Source: Acidobacteriaceae bacterium
GTDB taxonomy: Bacteria; Acidobacteriota; Terriglobia; Terriglobales; Acidobacteriaceae
DNA length: 64,000 nucleotides
Assembly: GCA_903642235.1 (NCBI GenBank)
Contig: CAHJWL010000005.1
Location: forward strand, 274,572 to 338,571
Direction: 5' to 3'
Translations under genes and position numbers: made by a program
Notes under the pieces: model-generated
Database searches by the model: none
The model's input: the letters and a program-made list of their open reading frames with translations, nothing else
What the model was told of the DNA's origin: nothing
Shown: positions 8,438-16,929 of the stretch, piece by piece
How the letters are laid out: each line of letters begins with the position of its first letter
How positions within the stretch are numbered: position 1 is the first letter of the stretch

Positions 8438-9487
8438 ATGCAGCCTCAACTGCACCTGGCGGCAAATAGCAGCCTTTTCCAGATCCTGGAGGAGTTGACG
8501 AGTAAAGAGCGAGCGGACCAGTTGCTTCGTGTCGTTGTGGTGCCCCGGCCACTTCTGGATGAGAGCGGAGATGTGGTCTCACGTGCCCTGCTGGCGCAGG
8601 CTCTGAACATGCTGCTGTTTGAGGATCTGCTCGAAAGGGTGCCTGCCGCGCTGCGCTACGCCATGCGGGCCCTTGCGGAAGGCAAGTCCATTCTTCACGA
8701 CCACGGGGCCGTTCGTACCATCCTGCAGGAGTCGATGGGAGCGCTGCCGGCCGGCCAGGAAGCCATCCTGCGGATCCTGCGGCCACTCGGGTATGCGCTC
8801 TATGGCGTCTATCCGCTTGAACGTCTGCACATGACCGGCCGCTCCTATGCCCAGGTCGACATGCCGGAAGAGATTGCGCAATTCTTCCTCAGCGAGTTGC
8901 ACCCGGAGACGTTCTCAAGCGAGTTTCAGGACGCGGTGAGACGAGTGACGGAAGACTCGATCGATCCGCTCACGCCAGAGGCAGTGGCAATGCTGAGTAC
9001 ACTCGAGCGAGACGGCAGGCTGCCACGCAGCACGGCGACTACTCTGCTTCCCGCCCTGGTGCGCTGTTTTGCCCGCCATCATCAGGACGTCACCGAGGCC
9101 GACTATGACGTGCTGCTCGCGGAGTCAGCCGAGATGGCCTGGATCGCGACTGAGGGAAACGTCTTGAATCACGTGACCGATCGTGTTGCTGATGTGGACA
9201 GACTATCGGATGTGCAGAAGGCGCTGGGCGAGCCGATGAAGCCGACTGTTGAGACCTCGCAATCCCGCAGGGTGCGCCAGACAGCCTTTCTCGCCGCGCG
9301 CGTACAAAGAACCTTCCGTGCGGCGGACGGAACGCTTACAACGCGCGAGGTGCCGGGCTCCTTTCTTGAGTTCATCACCCGCCTGCCCATGCCGGCAGAT
9401 AGTCCCGAGGCCGGGCGTCTCGATCTTGGCTTTGACAGTTCGAACGCACAGGCCATCTTCAAGATGACCGCAGGCAAGCCCGCTTAG
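8438..9487 (+). CDS. DUF1338 family 2-oxoadipate dioxygenase/decarboxylase (HglS-like)
   Basis: Predicted Fe(II) enzyme that turns 2-oxoadipate into D-2-hydroxyglutarate with loss of CO2. The start is the ATG at 8438 (MQPQLHL...), preceded by AAAGAAG; the longer upstream frame has no family similarity. It has 349 residues, clearly shorter than HglS of Pseudomonas (about 460). Likely metal ligands are His89 in DHGAVRT, His245 in NHVTDRV and Glu311 in FLEFITR, with Arg93 four residues after the first His. The His-His distance of 156 equals the one I recall for HglS (His70/His226, then Glu294, with Arg74). It is followed at once by a D-2-hydroxyglutarate dehydrogenase-like gene, whose substrate would be its product. 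Confidence 0.85.
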   Translation: MQPQLHLAANSSLFQILEELTSKERADQLLRVVVVPRPLLDESGDVVSRALLAQALNMLLFEDLLERVPAALRYAMRALAEGKSILHDHGAVRTILQESMGALPAGQEAILRILRPLGYALYGVYPLERLHMTGRSYAQVDMPEEIAQFFLSELHPETFSSEFQDAVRRVTEDSIDPLTPEAVAMLSTLERDGRLPRSTATTLLPALVRCFARHHQDVTEADYDVLLAESAEMAWIATEGNVLNHVTDRVADVDRLSDVQKALGEPMKPTVETSQSRRVRQTAFLAARVQRTFRAADGTLTTREVPGSFLEFITRLPMPADSPEAGRLDLGFDSSNAQAIFKMTAGKPA

Positions 9488-9518
9488 TGGCTTGCAGTTC
9501 GCCGGAGTTTGCGCAACG

Positions 9519-12440
9519 ATGACCTCGCCCTTTCACGTGCTGCCGAGCTCACATGCTCGATCGCGCGACACGTTTGATCAAGCACGAGAGCTTGAAGTTG
9601 AACTGAAGCGCGCACTTCGCGGAGATGTTCGTTTTGATCCTGCGTCGCGTGCTCTGTATGCAACAGACGCCTCGAACTACCGCCAGATACCGATTGGTCT
9701 GGTGCTGCCGCGTGACGAAGCGGATGTCGTCGCCGCGGTGGCGGTGTGCCGGCGCTTCAACGCGCCGATCCTTGCCCGAGGCGCGGGAACCAGCCTTGCC
9801 GGACAGGGTTGCAATGTTGCGGTCGTCCTGGATTTCAGCCGGTATATGAATGCCATCGGCGCCGTTGATGCGGCGGCTCGTACGATTGCGGTGCAGCCAG
9901 GGGCGGTCCTCGATCGCGTCCGTGAACGTGCGGAACTCGCCGGGCTCACCTTCGCACCGGATCCGGCGACGCACAGCCGGTGCACCATCGGCGGCATGAT
10001 CGGCAACAACTCCTGCGGTGTGCATGCGCTGATGGGCGGCAAGACGGTCGATAACATTGTGTCGCTCGACCTTCTGCTCTACGACGGGACCCGAATGCGG
10101 GTAGGTGCGACGAGCGAGTTGGCACTTGACGCGGAGATTGCAGCGGGCGGCCGCACCGGGGCGATCTACAGCGCTTTGCGAGGGTTGCGCGACCGGTACG
10201 CTCAGCATGTGCGGCAGCATTTTCCCCAAATCCCGCGGCGCGTCTCCGGCTACAACCTGGACGAGCTTCTCCCGGAGGCAGACTTCAATGTCGCTCGTGC
10301 GCTCGTTGGCAGTGAAGGCACCTGCGCCATTATCCTGAGCGCCACTCTGCGTCTGGTAGAGAGCCCCCCCTCCCGCACGCTGGTCGGGATCGGCTATCGG
10401 GACATCTTCGAAGCAGCCGATCATGTCCCTTTTCTCTTGAAGCATCCCCTTATCGGCTTAGAAGGCATGGACTGCGTCCTTGCGGATTCTCTGCGGCGCA
10501 AGCAGAAATCTCTCGGCGATCTGGACCTGCTGCCCGCGGGTGGAGGCTTCCTGCTGGCCGAGTTCGGAGGTGCGACCCGGGAAGAGGCTGAGGCCAAAGC
10601 CGTCTCCCTGACACGAGATTTACGCGCTCTCGCGCAGGCACCGGACGTGCGCATCTACACACCAGAGCAAGCAACGCGGGTCTGGCATATTCGCGAGGCG
10701 GGGCTCGGGGCCACGGCCTTCGTTCCCGGCGTCGGGACCGGATGGGAGGGCTGGGAAGATGCAGCGGTCGACCCGGCGCAGCTTGGCTCCTACCTTCGCA
10801 GGCTCACGGCGCTTATGCGCGACTTTGGCTACAGCAGTCCGATGTACGGGCATTTCGGCCAGGGATGCGTGCACATGCGGCATAACTTCGATCTGGAAAG
10901 CGAAGCGGGGATCCTGAAGTTTCGGCAGTTTGTGGAGCTTGCTGCCGATATTGTTCTTGCGCACGGCGGCTCTCTGTCGGGCGAACATGGCGACGGTCAG
11001 GCGAGAGGCGCCCTGCTGCATAAAATGTTCGGTCCGGAGCTGGTGGAGGCTTTCCGATCGTTCAAGGCCATCTGGGATCCTCACAACCGCTTGAATCCGG
11101 GCAAGCTGATCGATGCGCATGAGGTGCATGAGGATCTCCGTCTGGGCGTGGACTACAAGCCATGGGAGCCGGAGACTCACTTCGCCTTTGCGGAAGACAA
11201 CGGATCGATAGCGTCAGCCGCTCTGCGGTGTGTTGGTGTGGGTGCGTGCCGCAAGACCGATGCCGGCAGCATGTGTCCCAGCTTCATGGCCACCGGAGAG
11301 GAGCTACACTCGACACGGGGCCGGGCTCATCTGCTCTGGGAACTGATGCAGGGCGAGGTGCTCGAAGGCGGGTGGCGCAACGAGCAGGTACGAGAGTCGC
11401 TTGACCTTTGCCTCTCCTGCAAGGCGTGCAAGAGTGAGTGCCCGGTCAGCGTAGACATGGCCACCTACAAGGCTGAGTTTCTCGCTCACCATTACGAGAC
11501 CAAACAACGGCCGCTGCATCATTACGCCTTTGGCCGGATAGACCGCATCGCGCGGCTTGCATCTTTTGCGCCGACGCTGGCTAACATTGGGGGTAAAGCG
11601 CCGGTCCGGGGCTTGGTGCAATCCATGCTGCACCTTCATGCCAGGCGTACGCTGCCACGTTTCGCCCGGCCGTTCACCCGCGCTCATCGCCGTCGACAGC
11701 CGCTCACGGGCTCCGGGTTGAAGGTGATGCTCTGGGCCGATACCTTCAACAACTATTTTCATCCCTCCGTGATGCAGAGTGCTTGGCAGGTGCTCTCCTC
11801 AGCCGGCTTTGATGTCCGGATCCCCACCAAGCACCTTTGCTGCGGTCGACCGCTCTACGACTTCGGGATGCTGGACGTCGCGAAGCAATACCTGCGTGAA
11901 GTTCTCGAAAACCTGACACCCGAGATCGAGGCCGGCATGCCGGTCGTGGTTCTTGAGCCAAGCTGCGCGGCAGTCTTCCGGGATGAACTGACAAACCTGT
12001 TGCCGAACGATACGCGCGCCGGTAAGCTGCGGAATCAGACCTTTCTGCTAAGCGAGTTTCTGGTCAAGTTTGCCCCGGAGTTTCGCCCTGATCCTGTAGC
12101 GGGAAAGATCCTTGTTCATGGTCATTGTCATCAACGCTCGCTGATGGGCATGGAGGACGAGATGCAGCTTCTGCGGGCTACCGGTGCACAGGTCGAACTG
12201 CTCGACTCCGGCTGCTGCGGCATGGCCGGCCCGTTCGGCTTCGAAAAGGACAAGTATGAGCTGTCACAGCGTCTCGGCGAGCGGGTGCTGTTGCCTGCGG
12301 TCCGCCGTGCCGGAGCGGAAACCACACTGGTGAGCGACGGCTTCAGCTGCTGTGAGCAGATCACGCAGAACACCAGTGCGCGGCCGCGACACCTGGCCGA
12401 GGTGCTGGCCGGAAACAGTGGAGCGGGGAGCAAAAGATGA
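9519..12440 (+). CDS. FAD/Fe-S oxidoreductase, probable D-2-hydroxyglutarate dehydrogenase (YdiJ-like)
   Basis: Probable flavin and iron-sulfur dehydrogenase oxidising D-2-hydroxyglutarate to 2-oxoglutarate. It has 973 residues in the fused layout of YdiJ: an FAD-binding PCMH domain (about 45-260, with ARGAGTSLAGQ and NNSCGVHALMGG), FAD-oxidase C-terminal domain (to about 550, with YGHFGQGCVHMR and SGEHGDG), a 4Fe-4S ferredoxin segment (GACRKTDAGSMCPSF and CLSCKACKSECP), and two CCG-type cysteine domains (HLCCGRPLYDFG, DSGCCGMAGPFG). The ATG at 9519 has GGAG upstream; a TTG at 9492 is the alternative. D-lactate or glycolate are other possible substrates, but placement between DUF1338 and ALDH7 genes favours D-2-hydroxyglutarate. 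Its end overlaps the next start by 4 bp. Confidence 0.85.
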   Translation: MTSPFHVLPSSHARSRDTFDQARELEVELKRALRGDVRFDPASRALYATDASNYRQIPIGLVLPRDEADVVAAVAVCRRFNAPILARGAGTSLAGQGCNVAVVLDFSRYMNAIGAVDAAARTIAVQPGAVLDRVRERAELAGLTFAPDPATHSRCTIGGMIGNNSCGVHALMGGKTVDNIVSLDLLLYDGTRMRVGATSELALDAEIAAGGRTGAIYSALRGLRDRYAQHVRQHFPQIPRRVSGYNLDELLPEADFNVARALVGSEGTCAIILSATLRLVESPPSRTLVGIGYRDIFEAADHVPFLLKHPLIGLEGMDCVLADSLRRKQKSLGDLDLLPAGGGFLLAEFGGATREEAEAKAVSLTRDLRALAQAPDVRIYTPEQATRVWHIREAGLGATAFVPGVGTGWEGWEDAAVDPAQLGSYLRRLTALMRDFGYSSPMYGHFGQGCVHMRHNFDLESEAGILKFRQFVELAADIVLAHGGSLSGEHGDGQARGALLHKMFGPELVEAFRSFKAIWDPHNRLNPGKLIDAHEVHEDLRLGVDYKPWEPETHFAFAEDNGSIASAALRCVGVGACRKTDAGSMCPSFMATGEELHSTRGRAHLLWELMQGEVLEGGWRNEQVRESLDLCLSCKACKSECPVSVDMATYKAEFLAHHYETKQRPLHHYAFGRIDRIARLASFAPTLANIGGKAPVRGLVQSMLHLHARRTLPRFARPFTRAHRRRQPLTGSGLKVMLWADTFNNYFHPSVMQSAWQVLSSAGFDVRIPTKHLCCGRPLYDFGMLDVAKQYLREVLENLTPEIEAGMPVVVLEPSCAAVFRDELTNLLPNDTRAGKLRNQTFLLSEFLVKFAPEFRPDPVAGKILVHGHCHQRSLMGMEDEMQLLRATGAQVELLDSGCCGMAGPFGFEKDKYELSQRLGERVLLPAVRRAGAETTLVSDGFSCCEQITQNTSARPRHLAEVLAGNSGAGSKR

Positions 12441-13966
12441 TTCAGACCAGAACGTCGCTTCAAGAGGAGACGCAGGACCTGCTGCGCGAGCTCGGAGTTC
12501 CGGACTCCTCCTTTCGGGGCGAAGGTCTTTCGTGCCGAACCCCGATCACGGGGGAGCTTCTTGCGCAGATCACGCCATCGACTCCTGCCTCCGTGAGGTC
12601 ATCGATCGCCACGGCGCACGAAGCCTTCCTGGAGTGGCGGACCGTTCCCGCGCCGCGGCGTGGCGAACTGGTCCGGCTGTTGGGCGAGGAACTGCGACTG
12701 CATCTTGAGCCGCTGGGACGGCTGGTTACGATCGAAGCGGGAAAGATTCTCTCCGAGGGGCGGGGAGAGGTGCAGGAGATGATCGACATCTGCACCTTCG
12801 CCGCGGGCCTCTCACGGCAGATCGGCGGATTGACCCTTCCATCGGAACGCGGGAACCATCGGATGATGGAGACGTGGCATCCGCTGGGCGTGGTCGGGGT
12901 GATCTCGGCTTTCAACTTCCCGGTCGCGGTTTGGGCATGGAACGCTGCGCTGGCGTTGATTGCCGGCGACACAGTTGTGTGGAAGCCGTCGGAGAAGACG
13001 ACGCTTACCGCGCTTGCCGTTCAGGCGCTCTTCGAACGCGCATCGGCGCGCCTCGACGATGTTCCCGCAAATCTCTCCACACTTCTGGTCGGCGGGGCAG
13101 AGGTTGCGACGCTCCTGGTGGATAGCCCCCTCGTCCCGGTCGTCTCCGCCACGGGTTCCACTGCGATGGGACGTGTGGTCGCGCCGCGCCTGGCATCGCG
13201 CTTCGCCCGGGCAATCCTGGAGCTCGGGGGAAATAACGGAGCCATCGTGTGCGCCTCGGCGGATCTCAACCTTGCCCTGCGCGGCGTTGTCTTTGCCGCC
13301 ATGGGCACTGCAGGGCAGCGCTGCACAACGCTGCGACGCTTGTTCGTGCACGAGTCGGTCTATGACACGTTTGTCGCGAAGCTGAAGCGGGTGTACGCGT
13401 CCGCCGCAGTCGGCGACCCCCGCCTGCCAGAGACGCTGGTCGGTCCGCTTATCGATCAACCTGCCTTCGATGCAATGCAGAGAGCGCTCGAGCGCTCGCG
13501 ACAGGCTGGAGCGATCGTGACGGGCGGCGACCGTGTGATCATCGCCGATGCGCCTTCAGGGTTTTACGTGCGGCCGGCTCTTGTCGAGTTGGACAGACAA
13601 ACCGCCGAAGCGAAGTCCGAAACCTTCGCGCCGATCCTGTATGTGCTTCGGTACACTCACTGGGATCAAGCGGTCGCCATGCACAACGATGTCAGCCAGG
13701 GCCTCTCGTCAGCGGTGTTTACGAGCTCCCTGCGAGAGGCTGAGAGTTTTCTCTCGGTGCAGGGCTCGGACTGCGGCATAGCAAACGTCAACATCGGCAC
13801 CTCCGGCGCGGAGATCGGGGGGGCCTTCGGCGGTGAAAAAGATACCGGCGGCGGACGCGAAGCTGGTTCAGACGTCTGGAAGCAATACATGCGGCGAGCT
13901 ACCAACACAATCAACTATGGCAATGATCTTCCACTCGCTCAGGGTGTCCGCTTTGACATCGACTGA
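12437..13966 (+). CDS. ALDH7-type aldehyde dehydrogenase, probable 2-aminoadipate semialdehyde dehydrogenase
   Basis: NAD(P)-dependent oxidation of 2-aminoadipate 6-semialdehyde (or cyclic piperideine-6-carboxylate) to 2-aminoadipate. It has 509 residues. Catalytic residues are visible: Asn160 in SAFNFPVAVW, Glu262 in LELGGNN and the nucleophile Cys296 in GTAGQRCTTLRR. The GTSGAEIGGAFGGEKDTGGG block near the C-terminus is typical of ALDH7 (antiquitin/AmaB). Its start codon overlaps the stop of the preceding flavoprotein gene (ATGA), indicating translational coupling. A 280-bp gap separates it from the aminotransferase gene. Substrate assignment rests on family and context. Confidence 0.88.
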   Translation: MIQTRTSLQEETQDLLRELGVPDSSFRGEGLSCRTPITGELLAQITPSTPASVRSSIATAHEAFLEWRTVPAPRRGELVRLLGEELRLHLEPLGRLVTIEAGKILSEGRGEVQEMIDICTFAAGLSRQIGGLTLPSERGNHRMMETWHPLGVVGVISAFNFPVAVWAWNAALALIAGDTVVWKPSEKTTLTALAVQALFERASARLDDVPANLSTLLVGGAEVATLLVDSPLVPVVSATGSTAMGRVVAPRLASRFARAILELGGNNGAIVCASADLNLALRGVVFAAMGTAGQRCTTLRRLFVHESVYDTFVAKLKRVYASAAVGDPRLPETLVGPLIDQPAFDAMQRALERSRQAGAIVTGGDRVIIADAPSGFYVRPALVELDRQTAEAKSETFAPILYVLRYTHWDQAVAMHNDVSQGLSSAVFTSSLREAESFLSVQGSDCGIANVNIGTSGAEIGGAFGGEKDTGGGREAGSDVWKQYMRRATNTINYGNDLPLAQGVRFDID

Positions 13967-14246
13967 CGGCCGATGTCTCTGTAGTCGTTGACGAAAGGCA
14001 AGATGGATCGAGGAACAGGTATGGGTCCGGCAGCAATCCAACTCGCTCCACCTCACGGCACAAGCGAGAAGCAACCGCCGTGCCTCGGCAGGATGCTTCT
14101 GGTGCTGCCGATCGTCTCACGACCCAACCTGTTCGGCGACTAGGTGCCCCTTGCGCACACAGGATGAGACCGCGGTCAATTTCGAAGATTGAAAGCGCCG
14201 CGCGTTCCCGTACGAACCCTGAACAGCAGACCCGCGAGGAGGCGTC
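13967..14246. other. 280-bp gap without a recognisable gene
   Basis: Between the ALDH7 gene and the aminotransferase. I see no ORF with family similarity, no convincing terminator and no riboswitch that I recognise. GAGGAGGCGTC directly before 14247 is the ribosome binding site of the aminotransferase gene. The gap is long enough for a separate promoter. Confidence 0.4.
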
Positions 14247-15629
14247 ATGAACGTTGAGATGAAGGTAGAGAGCCGCTCTGTGAGCGACGCGGTATGGGCC
14301 CAATTCGGTCCGAATCTGAAAACCACCATTCCCGGTCCGAAGGCACAGGCCATCATTGAGGCTGACGACCGGCTGATGAGCCCAAGCTATACCAGAAGCT
14401 ATCCGCTGGTTGCGAAGCGTGGACGCGGCACGCGCATGATCGACGTGGATGGGAACGAGTTCCTCGACTTTTCCGCCGGTATTGCCGTTACCTCAACGGG
14501 TCATTGTCACCCTGAAGTAGTGGCTGCGGCGCAGGCGCAAACCGCAGAGTTCATCCACATGAGCGGCACGGACTTTTACTACGAGGGCATGACGGCGCTT
14601 GCGCAGCGGTTGAGCGATGTCGCGCCGATGCGCGGACCTCATCGCATCTACTACGGCAACTCCGGTGCAGAAGCGGTCGAGTGCGCGCTCAAGCTTGCGC
14701 GCTACCACACCGGCCGGCAAAACGTGATCAGTTTCCTTGGCAGCTTTCACGGACGCACCATGGGAGCGCTCTCGCTGACCAGCTCGCGTCCGCAGCAAAA
14801 GCGCCGATTCGCCCCCTTTGTGCCGAGCGTGACGCATGTGCGATACCCCTATGCGTACCGGGGCTGCTCTGGCGGTCCGCAAGCCGAAGAAGCGTTCGGT
14901 CTGGGCTGCGCGCACTACATCGAAGAGAAACTTTTCAAGACCGTCCTTCCTCCGGAAGAAGTCGCTGCAATCTTTGTGGAGGCGATTCAAGGAGAGGGCG
15001 GCTACATCGTTGCACCGACTCCCTTCATGCAGGAGCTGCGGCGCATCTGCGATCGTCATGGCATCCTGCTGGTGGTGGATGAGGTGCAGTCCGGCGCGGG
15101 ACGGACGGGCAAGTGGTGGGCTGTGGAGCATACGGGCGTTGAGCCTGACATGATCTGCATCGCAAAAGGAATCGCCAGCGGGTTTCCTCTGAGTGTCTGC
15201 CTCACAAAAGCGGACGTGATGGATTGGAAGCCCGGAAGCCATGCCTCCACGTTCGGCGGCAACCCGGTGGCCATTGCCGCTGCTCTGGCGACGATGGACA
15301 TCATTGCACGCGAGGGATTGACGAACGCCAGCATCGTCGGCGCGGAGGTGAAGGCACGTGCTGCGTCGTGGATGTCACGCTTCGGCATTGTGGGCGACGT
15401 ACGCGGCCGTGGACTCATGATCGGCATCGAGCTGGTACGCGACAAAGAGTCAAAGATCCCCATCGCATCGGTGCGTGATCGCGTCGTTGAGCTTGCTTTC
15501 GAACGCGGTCTGCTGCTGCTTGGCTGCGGCGAAACCAGCCTTCGCCTCTCTCCGTCGCTGCTTGTCTCCCGTGAGGAAGCTGCGATCGCGATGGACATCC
15601 TTGAGGAGTGCATCGCGCTCGTCAGCTGA
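14247..15629 (+). CDS. Class III aminotransferase, probable lysine/ornithine omega-aminotransferase
   Basis: PLP enzyme that moves a terminal amino group to a keto acid. It has 460 residues. PLP-binding Asp278 lies in VVDEVQSGAGRTG and the Schiff-base lysine is Lys307 in CIAKGIASGFPLS; YYGNSGAEAVECALK and SFHGRTMGALSLTSS are standard. The N-terminal blocks PGPKAQAI, SPSYTRSYP and HMSGTDFYYE resemble the archaeal broad-specificity ornithine/lysine aminotransferase group as I remember it. In this operon context it would convert lysine to 2-aminoadipate semialdehyde for the ALDH7 enzyme. GABA or acetylornithine aminotransferase are alternatives. A strong GAGGAGG site precedes the ATG. Confidence 0.85.
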   Translation: MNVEMKVESRSVSDAVWAQFGPNLKTTIPGPKAQAIIEADDRLMSPSYTRSYPLVAKRGRGTRMIDVDGNEFLDFSAGIAVTSTGHCHPEVVAAAQAQTAEFIHMSGTDFYYEGMTALAQRLSDVAPMRGPHRIYYGNSGAEAVECALKLARYHTGRQNVISFLGSFHGRTMGALSLTSSRPQQKRRFAPFVPSVTHVRYPYAYRGCSGGPQAEEAFGLGCAHYIEEKLFKTVLPPEEVAAIFVEAIQGEGGYIVAPTPFMQELRRICDRHGILLVVDEVQSGAGRTGKWWAVEHTGVEPDMICIAKGIASGFPLSVCLTKADVMDWKPGSHASTFGGNPVAIAAALATMDIIAREGLTNASIVGAEVKARAASWMSRFGIVGDVRGRGLMIGIELVRDKESKIPIASVRDRVVELAFERGLLLLGCGETSLRLSPSLLVSREEAAIAMDILEECIALVS

Positions 15630-15646
15630 GACAGCGAACACCTGTC

Positions 15647-15679
15647 GCGAGCGTCGCAGCACAACGCGGCGACGCTCGC
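15647..15679. terminator. Hairpin between convergent genes
   Basis: Perfect 11-bp stem, GCGAGCGTCGC at 15647-15657 with its complement at 15669-15679, and an 11-nt loop. It sits between the convergent ends of the omega-aminotransferase gene (15629) and the exported aminotransferase gene (15741). No clear U-tract follows, so it may be a bidirectional hairpin of modest strength. Confidence 0.5.
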
Positions 15680-15740
15680 AAGCTTTCCAAAGGTGGCTGT
15701 GTTCTGCGGGCGGCAGACACAGCCGTCGAAGGGTCTCTCT

Positions 15741-16865
15741 CTACGTCGCCAGAAGTTGGCGCAGTCCCGCCTGTGCCTGCCGATTCTCCTCGGGAAGACC
15801 AAGCGTGATGCGGACCCAGTTGGTGAAAGGCGGATGGGCGCGGCCGATGTTGATGCCTCGCTGCCGCAGGGCTGCGGCGACCTCGGGCTGCGGGCGGCCT
15901 GCATTGAAAAAAATAAAGTTGGCGGTGGACGGGGTGTGCGGCAGTTTGAGTTCGTCAAGGACCACGTTCCAGAGCTGACGCTCGCGGGCAACGGCATCAC
16001 GTGTAGACGCGACCTGGGCGGTGTCGGCGAGTGCGGCGCGAGCAGCGGCGAGGTTCAGACGGCCCAGCGATTCGGCATCGCCGGTGCCCTGTTTTCGCAG
16101 GGCCGCGGCAAGCGGTCTGGGTGCGAGAACATAGCCGATAGGCAGACCGGCGAGGCCCTGAATCTTATCAAAGGTGCGGAAGACCACAACGTTGGCGCCG
16201 GCACGCGTGAGGTTCGCGGCGGTACGCCTGCGGAAGTCGGCAGCGTACTCGAGGTAGGCTTCGTCAACGATCGCGACGGCGTGCCGGGACGCTTGCAGGA
16301 GGAAGTCCTTGAAAGCGGCGTCGTCGTTGACGGTGCCGGTAGGATTGTGCGGGTTGACCAAATACAGAGCGCGCGTCTTCGCGTTGATCCTGGCCAACAG
16401 AGCCGGAAGGTCATTCTTGTAGTCAGCGTTGAGAGGGATCCCAACGCCGATGCTGCCCACGTTGGCGGCAGAGTCAATGAGCGCGAGAAAGCCGGGCGTG
16501 GAGTAAAGGAACTCGCCACCGGGGCCGCCCTGGGACCCTAGGTACAAACCCAGAAGACCGAGGATCTCGCCCAGCACGACCTGCTCGACGGGAATCTGTT
16601 CGTAGGCAGCAATCTGTTCGGCGAAGGCGGCAGCGGTGCTCTCGTCGGCATACCGGTTCGCCTGCGAGAGCTCACGCGCGATCGCCTGTGCAACGGCGGC
16701 CGAGGGACCGAAGGGATTCTCATTGAAGCAGAGGCGGATCGGAGAATGAGTGCCGGGCGAAGCACTGGTTGGCTCCTGCGCCATCGAGGGAGGTGCTGGC
16801 GTCAGGGCACCGGCCAGCGCCAGACCGGAGGTTTGCAGGAGATCGCGGCGGGTCAGGTGAGACAT
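15741..16865 (-). CDS. Tat-exported HisC-like (histidinol-phosphate aminotransferase family) class I/II aminotransferase
   Basis: A fold-type I PLP aminotransferase with an export signal. Residues 1-30 hold a twin-arginine motif (TRRDLL) followed by a hydrophobic Ala/Leu/Gly stretch and a likely cleavage near SMAQ. The HisC-like core follows: LCFNENPFGPS, NPHNPTGTV, DEAYLEYA (Asp201, Tyr204) and TFDKIQGLAGLPIGY with Lys234. All PLP-binding residues appear present, so it should be active after folding with cofactor in the cytoplasm and export. The substrate is unknown; true HisC is cytoplasmic, so histidine synthesis is unlikely. It sits downstream of the TonB-receptor gene on the same strand (64-bp gap). 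Confidence 0.82.
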   Translation of the reverse strand: MSHLTRRDLLQTSGLALAGALTPAPPSMAQEPTSASPGTHSPIRLCFNENPFGPSAAVAQAIARELSQANRYADESTAAAFAEQIAAYEQIPVEQVVLGEILGLLGLYLGSQGGPGGEFLYSTPGFLALIDSAANVGSIGVGIPLNADYKNDLPALLARINAKTRALYLVNPHNPTGTVNDDAAFKDFLLQASRHAVAIVDEAYLEYAADFRRRTAANLTRAGANVVVFRTFDKIQGLAGLPIGYVLAPRPLAAALRKQGTGDAESLGRLNLAAARAALADTAQVASTRDAVARERQLWNVVLDELKLPHTPSTANFIFFNAGRPQPEVAAALRQRGINIGRAHPPFTNWVRITLGLPEENRQAQAGLRQLLAT

Positions 16866-16929
16866 GATGTCCTTCTAGGATGAACGGCGTGGCTGGTAAG
16901 CGGCAGATCCATTAGCACCTCTTCCGCCC

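Noticed and set aside
13967..14246. Lysine riboswitch upstream of the aminotransferase gene
   Set aside because: Looked for because of the lysine pathway; the conserved lysine-riboswitch core is not recognisable.
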